A DNA stretch of 64,000 nt from contig NZ_WNKS01000007.1 in assembly GCF_009720655.1 (NCBI RefSeq), positions 107,817 to 171,816 on the forward strand. The letters are read 5' to 3'. The translations under genes and the position numbers were made by a program. Shown here piece after piece: positions 32,790 through 41,211 of this stretch. Position 1 is the stretch's first letter. Every line of letters starts with the position of its first letter. The DNA is from Rhodoblastus acidophilus (GTDB lineage: Bacteria; Pseudomonadota; Alphaproteobacteria; Rhizobiales; Beijerinckiaceae). The notes under the pieces were generated by a model. It was given only the letters and a program-made list of their open reading frames with translations, made no database searches and was not told the DNA's origin.

Positions 32790-35233
32790 CCCTTAGCACC
32801 ACGCGCAAAGCGACCTTCACCGTTACGCTCAACGAGGCCAGCGACCAGACCGTGAGCGTCGATTACGCCGCGACCGCGCTCGCCGCCGATACCGGCGTGG
32901 CAGGGACGGACTTCGAGGCTGTGACCGGAACGCTGACCTTCGCGCCGGGCGACCTGTCCAAGACCATCGACGTGTTCCTCGGCGAAACCACCACCGAGGG
33001 CAAAACCTTCCATGTAAAGCTCTCGAACCCGGTCAATTGCTCGATCCAGACCGGCGGCGGCGTCGGCACCATCGGCACGCCGACCGTTGCGGTTGCGAGC
33101 TATCTCGACCGCTTCGACTTCATGTACGCGGCGCTCAAGAACGCCGACAACGGCTATTTCGGGCCGCCCTCCGGCGCGAGGGCGCGTACCGTCCCGTATC
33201 ATTGCCCGGAAAAGCTCATCTGCGAAGCTCCCGACCACGGCCACGAGAGCGTGTCGGAAACGATCAGCTTTTGGGTTGGCCTCGAAGCGTGGCAAGGCGC
33301 GCTCCATTCCGATTGGGTGGGCTATCAAGCGTGCTGGAACTCTATCACCACGACCTTCATTCCCAACGCGAGCAACCAGCCCGACGGCACTTACACGCCA
33401 GCTGCGCCCGCGACCTATGCGCCCGAGCAGAACAATCCGAGCCAATACCCCGTGCTCGGCGTCGTCGGCGCTCCGGTTGGCCCCGACCCGCTCTACACCG
33501 AGTTGAAGACCACCTATTCCGTGGGCAGCATGTTTCTCATGCACTGGCTTGTGGACGTGGACGGGGTTTACGGCTTCCACAACGGCGACGGCACGACTAC
33601 GTGCGTGCTCATCCATAACTTCCAGCGCGGCCTTCAAGAGAGCACTTGGGAAACGCTCGACTTTCCCTGTTGGGAAGATTTCAGCTATGGCGGCGGCTCG
33701 TCCGGCTATGGCTTCCTTCCCGTCTTCCAGCAGAACAAGCCGCTCTATCCCGCCGCGCCCTACGATTACGGCAAGCAATGGCGCTATACCTGCGCGCCGG
33801 ACGCCGAGGGCCGCGTGCTGCAATGGGCGTTCCGCGCCGCCTCGACGGCCTTCTCTGGCGCGAGCAAGCCGGCCCCGGTCACGACCGGCTCGAATTACGC
33901 CAAGAAGATGGGCGACTATCTGCGCTACTGCCTGTTCGACAAGTATTTTCGCAAGATCGGCGACAACCAGAACGCGGCGACCGCCGGAGCGCCCTATGGC
34001 TCCTGCCACTACCTGATTTCGTGGTATGCCTCCTGGGGCGGCGAAGTGCCCGCGTCGGGCCAAACCCCTTCGTGGGCCTTCCGCATCGGCTCGTCCGACG
34101 CGCACCAAGGCTATCAGGCCCCGAACATCGCCTATTACATGGCGACCGGCGGCGGCGGCTTCATCCCGCAGTCCCCGAGCGCGGGCGACATTTGGCTTGG
34201 CTCGCTCTATCGCCAGTTGGAAATGATCCGCTGGTTGCAGACCGAGCAAGGGCCGATTGCCGGCGGCGTCTCGAACTCCATGGAAGGCCGCTATGTGGTT
34301 CCGACCGATGGCCGGCAGACCAACACCTTCTACGGCATGGTCTATACCTACGCGCCCGTGTGGCACGATCCGCCGTCGAACAACTGGTTCGGCTTCAATG
34401 TGTGGGGCTTGGGCCGCGTCGCGGAACTGTTCCACCAAGTCACCATCGACACGAACTCGCTCGCGACGGCGATCCGCCCGAACTGCGAAGTGATCCTCGA
34501 CCGCTTCGTGCAATGGGTGCTTGAGCACGTCACGCTCGACGCCGACGGCGGCTTCACGCTTCCCGACACGCTCAACTGGACTTCGCCGAGCGCGATTGCC
34601 GGTCAAACCACCACCGCGGCGAACCTCGAAGGCGTCTATGAATACCTCCCGTCGCTCAACTGGCCCGGCGCGAGCCCTGATTATTCGTCCTTCTGGAACG
34701 CTTCCGCCGTCCCGAACCCGAACCTGAAATTCACCGTCGTCGCCACCGGGCAGGATCTTGGTGTGGGCTCGTCCCTCGCCTCGCTCCTGATTTTCTACGC
34801 CCAGGCGAAGCGCAATTTGTCGAAGTTCACGACGGCCATTCCGAACAGCCCGACGGGCAAGACCCCGGAAGACGCCTATGTGCTCGCCAAGGGGCTCATC
34901 GACCGGATTTGGACGCTCTACAAGGACGACATCGGCATCGCGAAGCCGGAGGCCCGTGGCGACTATCTGCGCTACGGCGACCCGGTTTATATCCCGTCGA
35001 ACTGGACGGGCACCATGCCGAACGGCGACCCGATCAACCAGTCTTCGACGTACATTTCCATCCGATCGTTCCAAAAATCGGACCCGCTCTGGACGACGAT
35101 CCAGAACTATATCGCGAACCCGGCGACGGCTCCGGTCCCGACGCCGACCTATCACCGCTTTTGGGCACAGGTGGAATACGCCATGGCGTGCGCCGCGATG
35201 CACAAATATTTCAGCGACATTGCGGACCATTGA
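32786..35233 (+). CDS. GH48 cellobiohydrolase-type enzyme with Calx-beta domain
   Basis: 815 aa. Residues about 1-95 form a Calx-beta domain; about 105-815 form a full-length GH48 catalytic domain. Motifs follow CelS/CelF throughout: EAPDHGHESVSE with Glu147 and Glu158 (equivalent to the paired active-site acids Glu44/Glu55 of Cel48F), MHWLVDVD, FQRGLQESTWET, QWRYTCAPDA, KMGDYLRY, IAGGVSNS, DPPSNNWFGF, VYIPSNWTG and YHRFWAQ. GH48 enzymes are processive cellulases releasing cellobiose from cellulose. No signal peptide is present, so attachment to the virion by the Calx-beta domain is likely. GH48 in a phage is very unusual. Confidence 0.9.
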   Translation: MTLSTTRKATFTVTLNEASDQTVSVDYAATALAADTGVAGTDFEAVTGTLTFAPGDLSKTIDVFLGETTTEGKTFHVKLSNPVNCSIQTGGGVGTIGTPTVAVASYLDRFDFMYAALKNADNGYFGPPSGARARTVPYHCPEKLICEAPDHGHESVSETISFWVGLEAWQGALHSDWVGYQACWNSITTTFIPNASNQPDGTYTPAAPATYAPEQNNPSQYPVLGVVGAPVGPDPLYTELKTTYSVGSMFLMHWLVDVDGVYGFHNGDGTTTCVLIHNFQRGLQESTWETLDFPCWEDFSYGGGSSGYGFLPVFQQNKPLYPAAPYDYGKQWRYTCAPDAEGRVLQWAFRAASTAFSGASKPAPVTTGSNYAKKMGDYLRYCLFDKYFRKIGDNQNAATAGAPYGSCHYLISWYASWGGEVPASGQTPSWAFRIGSSDAHQGYQAPNIAYYMATGGGGFIPQSPSAGDIWLGSLYRQLEMIRWLQTEQGPIAGGVSNSMEGRYVVPTDGRQTNTFYGMVYTYAPVWHDPPSNNWFGFNVWGLGRVAELFHQVTIDTNSLATAIRPNCEVILDRFVQWVLEHVTLDADGGFTLPDTLNWTSPSAIAGQTTTAANLEGVYEYLPSLNWPGASPDYSSFWNASAVPNPNLKFTVVATGQDLGVGSSLASLLIFYAQAKRNLSKFTTAIPNSPTGKTPEDAYVLAKGLIDRIWTLYKDDIGIAKPEARGDYLRYGDPVYIPSNWTGTMPNGDPINQSSTYISIRSFQKSDPLWTTIQNYIANPATAPVPTPTYHRFWAQVEYAMACAAMHKYFSDIADH

Positions 35234-35242
35234 GGCGCGAAC

Positions 35243-36946
35243 ATGCTGCAACTCACCAGCTTCGCAGGCGAAATCCCGAAGCTCACTCCCCGCCTTCTGC
35301 CGGACGGCTACGCGCGGATGGCGAAGAACTGCAAGCTGGTGAATGGCGCAATCGCGCCGTTCCGCCTGCCGAAGACCTATCGCGAGACGGCATCGACCAC
35401 GAAGACCTTCTATAAGCGCGGAAGCGTGTGGTTCGAGTGGGCCGCCCTGGTGGACGTGGTTGCCGCGCCCATCGCAGACAACCGGCTCTATGTGACCGGC
35501 GACGGCGCTCCGAAGATGATTGTCGATAGCTCGACGGTCTATCCGCTCGCGGTCCCGACGCCGGCCTCGGCGCTGACGGCTACCGTCACCGGCACGCCGG
35601 ACAGCGACACACAGGAAAGCTACCTCTACACCTATACCTACGTGACGCTCTACGACGAGGAAAGCGAGCCCGCGCCGGCATCGTCCGAAGTCCTGCGCAG
35701 CCCCGGCATGGACGTGTCCATCACGGGCTTCATCGCGCCGCCGACGGGCCGGGCGATCAACCGCTATCGCCTCTATCGCTCGCAGACCTCGGCGACCGGC
35801 GCGACCGAGTTCTATTTCATTGACGAGCAGTTGCTTCCGGTCCCGAGCACCTATGTTGACACGGTTGAGGGCAACCCCATTCAGGAGATTGTCCCCTCGC
35901 TCTCTTACAATCCGCCGCCGGACACGCTGCAAGGCATCATCGCGCTTCCGAACGGCATCATGGCCGCCTTCGACGGCAAGAAGGTCTATTTCTCGGAGCC
36001 GTACATTCCACACGCTTGGCCTGAAAAGTATGTGCTGACGACGAATTACAACATCGTCGCGCTCGGCGTGTTCGGCCAGTCCATCGCCGTGCTCACCGAG
36101 GGCAACCCCTATGTCATCACCGGCACGACGCCGGACGCGATGATTATGGAGCGGCTGGAAGTCAACTACCCGTGCGTCGCCAAGCGTTCCGTGGTGGACC
36201 TTGGCTATTCCGTCGCCTACGCCTCGACCGACGGCCTCGTGGTCATTTCAGGCCAGGGCGCTCAGCTTGTCAGCCGCAAGCTCATCAACCGGGACGATTG
36301 GGTGAAAATGGCCCCGGCGAGCTTCATCTGTTCGCAGTACGACGGGCGCTACATGGTCAATTACGACTATGTGGACCATGACGGGAACGAGCAGAAAGGG
36401 CTTCTGTCTCTCGATCTGAGCGGAGAACAGCCGTTCATTTCGCGGCTCGACCTGTTCTCAGACTTCATGTTCTTCGAGATCGGCGCGGGCCTGCTTTATC
36501 TCAAGAGCGGGCAAACGGTCACGATCTTTGACGCGCCGTTGCAGCCCTTCATGCAAATGACGTGGCGCTCCAAGACCTTCGCCCACACGGGCGGAATAAA
36601 TTACGGCGCGATCCTCGTTGACGCCGAGGACATTTCGGACGTTGCGCAGACTGGCCTTCCCGAGCTTTCGATTGCGGCGGGGACGCTCGTCAACGCCACG
36701 TTCCCGACCTCGGACAGCGGGCTTGCCGGCGACCTCGCGCCGCCGACCGGGCTGACGATCAATGTCTATTCGGACGGCATCAAGACCACCAGCCTGACGA
36801 CGGTCAACAGCGTGCAACGGCTCACGTCGGGCTTCCTCGCTCGCTTTTGGGAAATCGAGTTCGTCGGCACGCTGCAAATCAACGCGGCGTTGCTCGCCGG
36901 GGCTCCGCACGAGCTTGCAATCGGCCTTCACGGAGCACAGCAATGA
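35243..36946 (+). CDS. Tail / head-completion structural protein
   Basis: 567 aa, almost all beta-strand. The N-terminus (FAGEIPKLTPRLLPDGYARM) is typical of a podovirus structural family that encircles the tail knob. No enzyme motif. The gene starts ten bases after the GH48 stop and overlaps the next gene by four bases. The exact place in the particle cannot be told from sequence. Confidence 0.75.
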   Translation: MLQLTSFAGEIPKLTPRLLPDGYARMAKNCKLVNGAIAPFRLPKTYRETASTTKTFYKRGSVWFEWAALVDVVAAPIADNRLYVTGDGAPKMIVDSSTVYPLAVPTPASALTATVTGTPDSDTQESYLYTYTYVTLYDEESEPAPASSEVLRSPGMDVSITGFIAPPTGRAINRYRLYRSQTSATGATEFYFIDEQLLPVPSTYVDTVEGNPIQEIVPSLSYNPPPDTLQGIIALPNGIMAAFDGKKVYFSEPYIPHAWPEKYVLTTNYNIVALGVFGQSIAVLTEGNPYVITGTTPDAMIMERLEVNYPCVAKRSVVDLGYSVAYASTDGLVVISGQGAQLVSRKLINRDDWVKMAPASFICSQYDGRYMVNYDYVDHDGNEQKGLLSLDLSGEQPFISRLDLFSDFMFFEIGAGLLYLKSGQTVTIFDAPLQPFMQMTWRSKTFAHTGGINYGAILVDAEDISDVAQTGLPELSIAAGTLVNATFPTSDSGLAGDLAPPTGLTINVYSDGIKTTSLTTVNSVQRLTSGFLARFWEIEFVGTLQINAALLAGAPHELAIGLHGAQQ

Positions 36947-37404
36947 GGACTTCGCAAGAACGCCTGAGCGACGCGCTCCGCGAGAAGACCGAGACGCTGA
37001 ATGGCGAGCGCGGCGACCCGAACATGGCCGCCCTTCGCGTGAAAGACCTTGCCGGCTTCACCAACGCGCTCGCCGGCACCATGAAGACGGCGAGCGGGAC
37101 CAAGAAGAAGGCCGCGACCATCGCCGACACGCTGGCGCAGATCGGGCAGCTTGTGAACACGCTGAACGACGGCGTGACCGCGCTGCAAGGCGACATGACC
37201 ACGGCGCAGGGCAACATATCGACCTTGCAGACGGACGAGGCGGCGACCAAGGGCCGACTGGACGCGGCGGCGGGCGCGAACGTGCCCGGCATGTCATCGA
37301 CCGCCGTAAGCGCCGCGCCGACGCAATCAGACTTCAACGCGCTCCGCCAGGACGTTGCGAATTTGCACGCCGCGCTTCTGGCGCTCATTTCCGATTTTAG
37401 CTAA
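36943..37404 (+). CDS. Coiled-coil protein, tail module
   Basis: 153 aa. Residues about 50-110 form a regular coiled coil (IADTLAQIGQLVNTLNDGVT, with further heptads), then a low-complexity Ala/Thr stretch and a helical end. Possibly a small trimeric fibre or chaperone. The ATG overlaps the upstream stop (ATGA). Confidence 0.65.
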   Translation: MRTSQERLSDALREKTETLNGERGDPNMAALRVKDLAGFTNALAGTMKTASGTKKKAATIADTLAQIGQLVNTLNDGVTALQGDMTTAQGNISTLQTDEAATKGRLDAAAGANVPGMSSTAVSAAPTQSDFNALRQDVANLHAALLALISDFS

Positions 37405-37410
37405 GGTGCT

Positions 37411-37425
37411 TCGGATTTAATCCGA
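37411..37425. promoter_or_regulatory. Perfect TCGGATT-AATCCGA operator
   Basis: A 15-base palindrome TCGGATTTAATCCGA seven bases after the upstream stop and eight bases before the next ATG (37434). The identical arms occur at 59294-59308 beside the integrase. Confidence 0.55.
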
Positions 37426-37433
37426 GCGAGGCC

Positions 37434-37874
37434 ATGGACAATCCGAACCGAATGTGCGTCGTCGTCGGCGGCCAGAAAGAACTTGATTGGGCAGCGGCGG
37501 GCGTCGGCATCGACGGTTGGCCGAGCGACACCAAGGCGCTTGCCGGCTATTACGGCGACGAGCTTCGCGTCGTCGTGCTCTACAACACGTTCTTCGACGG
37601 GGCGACGTGCTCAATGCACGTTTGCGCCAAGCCGGGCGCGTTATGGGCGACGCCCGCGACCCTTCGCGAGTTCTTCGCCTATCCCTTCATCCAGCTTGGC
37701 TTGCGCCGCGTCACCGCGCCGATAGCCGGGCGGAATATCAAATCGCAGGTTCTGGCCCTCAAGCTCGGCTTCAAGCAAGAGGGGCGACTTCGCCACGCTC
37801 GCAAAGACGACGATGAAGTCTTGCTTGGGCTTGTCCGCGAAGATTGCAAATGGACGAGGAACAGACATGGGTAA
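37434..37874 (+). CDS. GNAT-family acetyltransferase
   Basis: 146 aa. The second half (TAPIAGRNIKSQVLALKLGF, then KQEGRLRHA and DDDEVLLGLVR) follows the acetyl-CoA-binding and C-terminal strands of GNAT enzymes; the N-terminal half is more divergent. Such genes are frequent in podovirus tail modules, where the substrate is unknown; modification of a host or virion protein is inference. Confidence 0.75.
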   Translation: MDNPNRMCVVVGGQKELDWAAAGVGIDGWPSDTKALAGYYGDELRVVVLYNTFFDGATCSMHVCAKPGALWATPATLREFFAYPFIQLGLRRVTAPIAGRNIKSQVLALKLGFKQEGRLRHARKDDDEVLLGLVREDCKWTRNRHG

Positions 37875-39000
37875 GCAGTCCACGCCTTCCACCGACCCCA
37901 ACGTCGGCATTGCCGCAACGAAGAATGCCGAAGTCGGGCAAGGTTGGCTCGACTTCTCCAAATCCGCCTATTCGCAGTCGATGCAGCGGCAGGCCAAGAT
38001 TGACGACTTGAACAGTTCGGTCATCAATCAAGAGCTTTCCAATCAGGCGACGGCGCAGCAATGGGCGACGGAAGCCCACAACCGCCAGAAGTCCGTTTTC
38101 GAGCCCTTGCAAGACGAGTTCATTGCGAAGGCGAAGAATTGGGACAGCGCCGGCAAGCAGTCCGAGGCCGCGAGCGCGGCGGCGGCTGACGTGACGAACG
38201 CGGTCGCGATGCAGCGGGCGGAGAGCAACCGCCAGCAGGCCGCCATGGGCGTAAACCCGACCAGTGGGCGCTATGCCGGCGTGGACCGGGCCGCCGGGAC
38301 GGAAGCCGCGCTGGCGACCGCCGGGGCGCAGAACAACGCGCGCACGACGCTCAAAAATCAGGCCATGGCCTTGCAGGGCTCGGCGATCAACATGGGCAAC
38401 GGCCTCGCGGCCAATGCGTCCCAAGACCTCGGCTTGTCCAATTCCTCGGGCGGCGCGGCGAGCGCAACCGCCATGACCGGCGGCCAGCTTGCCAACAGCG
38501 CGACCAGCATCATGGGGCAAGGCTATTCCGGCGCGATGCAGGGCTACAGCAATCAGGCCAATATCCTGAACCAGCAGTTCAACCAGCAGATGCAGAGCTA
38601 CAACGCCTCGAACGCGCAAACGTCGGGCATCATGTCCGGCCTCGGCTCCATGGCTGGCCTGTTCATGCTCTCGGACGAGGAAGCGAAAGAGGACAAGAAG
38701 GAAGTCAAGGGCGTGCTCGATGCGCTCAAGGAAATGCCGGTTGAGGCGTGGAAATACAAGGACGGCACCGGGCAAGACCCGAACCAAGAACACGTCGGCA
38801 CCTATGCGCAGGACTTCCAGAAGGCAACCGGGCTCGGCGACGGCAAGACCATCAACGTCGTGGACGCGCTCGGCGTGACCATGGGCGCGGTCAAGGAGCT
38901 TGCCGAGAAGGTCGAACAGATGAAGGGCAAGGGCGACGCCGACAACAAGACGACGGCGCGCAGGCCCAAGGCACGAGGCATCGTTAAGAGGGCCGCATGA
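37867..39000 (+). CDS. Internal virion protein with S74 chaperone domain
   Basis: 377 aa. The N-terminal ~260 residues are helical, Ala/Gln/Ser-rich and end in a Gly/Asn/Gln-rich region. The C-terminal ~90 residues form an intramolecular chaperone (Peptidase S74-type) domain: SDEEAK with Ser269 and Lys274, the self-cleavage dyad spacing, then GTYAQDFQ and GAVKELAEKVE. S74 domains usually trimerise fibres and cleave themselves off; the fusion to an ejection-protein-like N-terminus is uncommon. It overlaps both neighbours. Confidence 0.8.
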   Translation: MGKQSTPSTDPNVGIAATKNAEVGQGWLDFSKSAYSQSMQRQAKIDDLNSSVINQELSNQATAQQWATEAHNRQKSVFEPLQDEFIAKAKNWDSAGKQSEAASAAAADVTNAVAMQRAESNRQQAAMGVNPTSGRYAGVDRAAGTEAALATAGAQNNARTTLKNQAMALQGSAINMGNGLAANASQDLGLSNSSGGAASATAMTGGQLANSATSIMGQGYSGAMQGYSNQANILNQQFNQQMQSYNASNAQTSGIMSGLGSMAGLFMLSDEEAKEDKKEVKGVLDALKEMPVEAWKYKDGTGQDPNQEHVGTYAQDFQKATGLGDGKTINVVDALGVTMGAVKELAEKVEQMKGKGDADNKTTARRPKARGIVKRAA

Positions 39001-39764
39001 GCAACGAGAACGCAGCGGGCGCGCTTATGGAAGGGCTCTTGAGCGGAGCTAGCAAGCGCGCCGACATCGACAACCAGAAGGCCCAAACCGAGCTTGCGGC
39101 GGCACAGGCGGCGCGGGCATCCGTGGCGAGCTACGCCCCGCAGGCGCAAGGCGCACCTTCCGCCGCCCCTGCGGGCGACGCCGGGGCGGGAAAGGCGGTT
39201 GCGACCGCTGATCCCGTCAACGCCGACCTCGCGCCGCACCAACGCGCCTTTCTCAACGCCGTTTCGGCGGGCGAGAGCGGCGGCAAGTACAATATCCGCT
39301 ACGACGGCGGCGCAGGCTCGACGTTCGGCGATTTCGCGCAGCATCCGGGCATCTTCGCGAAGACGCCGGACGGCAAGCTTTCCAGCGCCGCCGGGCGCTA
39401 TATGTTCACGAAATCGACTTGGGACAGCATGGGCGGCGGCGACTTCTCGCCCGCCAATCAGGACACGAAGGCGTGGCAGCTTGCCACTCAGCGTTATGCC
39501 GCAACGACCGGGCGCAACCTCGATACCGATTTGCAGAACGGCGGGCTCAATCAAAGCATCTTGACGGCGCTTTCGCCGACCTGGGCGGCGTTCAAGTCCA
39601 AACATGGCGACAAGATCGCGACCTATAACGACAGCCTGTCCCGCTATTCCAGCGGCAAGGCTCGCTCGATCCAGCCGTCTGCGCCCGCCGCAAATCCGGC
39701 ATCCGGCGCGATAAACATCATGCAGTCCATTTTGCAGCAGCCGACGGCGCGCGGCGTCAACTGA
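38997..39764 (+). CDS. Virion transglycosylase, GH104 / lambda-R type
   Basis: 255 aa. After a helical, Ala-rich N-terminal ~80 residues comes a muramidase-like domain with catalytic Glu93 (SAGESGG), then GGAGSTFGDFAQHPG and SSAAGRYMFTKSTWDS, closely matching the lambda R endolysin fold (GH104). It lies among ejection genes, so it probably opens the peptidoglycan locally during DNA delivery. Confidence 0.82.
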   Translation: MSNENAAGALMEGLLSGASKRADIDNQKAQTELAAAQAARASVASYAPQAQGAPSAAPAGDAGAGKAVATADPVNADLAPHQRAFLNAVSAGESGGKYNIRYDGGAGSTFGDFAQHPGIFAKTPDGKLSSAAGRYMFTKSTWDSMGGGDFSPANQDTKAWQLATQRYAATTGRNLDTDLQNGGLNQSILTALSPTWAAFKSKHGDKIATYNDSLSRYSSGKARSIQPSAPAANPASGAINIMQSILQQPTARGVN

Positions 39765-39775
39765 GGAATTGAAGT

Positions 39776-41146
39776 ATGGGCATCGGTACTGGCCTTGGCT
39801 CGTTCATGGACGGGCTCATGAAGGGCGCGCAAGTCAGCAACCAGCTTGAAAGCAGCCAGCGCGAGCAGGATCGCGCAGACAAGCGCCTCGACCTCGAAAC
39901 CACCCGCGACAAGCGGCAGGCCGACGCCGACGCGCTCAAGCTGAAAAAGGACGGCGCTGACTTCGACTACCAGCAGCAGGAGCGCGCCGCGAACGCGCCC
40001 GTTTTGGCGGGCCAGCGCAAGAGCGTGTTGCAGAGCTTGCAGGACCAGCAGGACATGCGCGAAACGCTGTCCGGCGGCATGAAGCAGGCCCAACAGGACT
40101 ATGACGCGGAAAAGGCCAAGTCGATCACGGCCACGCCCGGCGCGGACGGCAAGACCGTGCTCGCCGTGGACGGCCAGCAAGTCGCCAGCGCCGACGAGGC
40201 CGAAAAGCTGTTTCAGCAGCGCCATGGCTCGTTCATGGATCACTTCCGCCAGACCTATCTTCCGAAGGTGCAGCAAATGTACCTCTCGCGCGGCGACGCG
40301 GCGAACGCCGACGCTTGGCAGAAGTGGGGGCAGAACCAGAAAATTCAGGGCGGCATGGAGGCTTATGGCCGCCTGGAAGGCCGCGCGCAGATGGGCGATT
40401 GGAGCGGCGTTGCCAACGAGTTCAACAGCCTCACGCAGAACAAGGATTACAACCCGTTCCACGGCCACCAAGCCAAGGCGACCGTGCTCAAGGACGACAA
40501 GGGCAACGCCGTCGGCATCCATGTGGAATACCAAGACCCGAGCGGCGGCGCGAAGTTCGCGCGCGACTTCAAGGATATGGCCGAGTTCCACCAGCTTGCG
40601 GCGCAATACAACCCGCAACAGATTTTCGAGCAGACGAAAACTCAGGTCGAAGCCACGCAGGCCGCCAAGGTCAAAATGGCGGAGAAGAACAATGAAGTCG
40701 CTGGCCAGATCGCGGTTGAGCGGGCAAAGTCCGACGGCCAGATTGACCAAGAGCGCGTCAAGACCGCGCTCAAGACTGCCGGAGGCGATCCCGACACGGC
40801 GAAGGGCGTGCTCGAAACTTACGACAAGATCAAAGACCCGATTTCCAACAAGGTCACGGCCAAAGACCCGGCCACCGGCAAGGACGTTGAGCTTTCCGTT
40901 GAGGAAGGCATGAGGAAAGCGTCCGAGATTTATCACACCGTTCGGACGCGCGGCGTCACTGGCGCTGCGGCGGCACCGGCGGCACCGGCGGCGGCTGGCG
41001 CGGCTCCCATCAAGACAGCGCCGGCTCCCCGCTTGCTCATGTCGCGGCCCGGCGCGGCGGCCATCGGCGCGAGGACACCGGCCCCGGCTCCGGCGGCTGC
41101 GCCAGCGAAGGCCAAGACGCCGGCTCCGGCTGACGAGGAAGAATAG
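39776..41146 (+). CDS. Ejection (internal virion) protein, coiled-coil
   Basis: 456 aa. A Gly-rich start (MGIGTGLGSFMDGLMKG) is followed by long charged helices (about 20-110 and 275-330) and a Pro/Ala-rich tail from about 400. Composition, size and position between the transglycosylase and the giant protein fit the podovirus internal proteins that form a trans-envelope channel. No family is certain. Confidence 0.72.
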   Translation: MGIGTGLGSFMDGLMKGAQVSNQLESSQREQDRADKRLDLETTRDKRQADADALKLKKDGADFDYQQQERAANAPVLAGQRKSVLQSLQDQQDMRETLSGGMKQAQQDYDAEKAKSITATPGADGKTVLAVDGQQVASADEAEKLFQQRHGSFMDHFRQTYLPKVQQMYLSRGDAANADAWQKWGQNQKIQGGMEAYGRLEGRAQMGDWSGVANEFNSLTQNKDYNPFHGHQAKATVLKDDKGNAVGIHVEYQDPSGGAKFARDFKDMAEFHQLAAQYNPQQIFEQTKTQVEATQAAKVKMAEKNNEVAGQIAVERAKSDGQIDQERVKTALKTAGGDPDTAKGVLETYDKIKDPISNKVTAKDPATGKDVELSVEEGMRKASEIYHTVRTRGVTGAAAAPAAPAAAGAAPIKTAPAPRLLMSRPGAAAIGARTPAPAPAAAPAKAKTPAPADEEE

Positions 41147-41155
41147 GCTTCCTGT

Positions 41156-41193
41156 ATCGGATTTCCTGGGGTAGAAATCGGAAACAATCCGAA
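41156..41193. promoter_or_regulatory. AATCCGA operator cluster before the giant gene
   Basis: ATCGGATTT (41156-41164), AATCGGAA (41176-41183) and AATCCGAA (41186-41193) lie in the 65-base gap before the polyvalent protein gene. Confidence 0.5.
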
Positions 41194-41211
41194 ACTATGC
41201 CCGAGGAAATC

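Noticed and set aside
30426..36013. Very long minus-strand open frames opposite the fibre and GH48 genes (up to 1,165 codons)
   Set aside because: Arg/Ala/Val/His-rich antisense shadows of GC-rich genes; no motifs and no ribosome sites.
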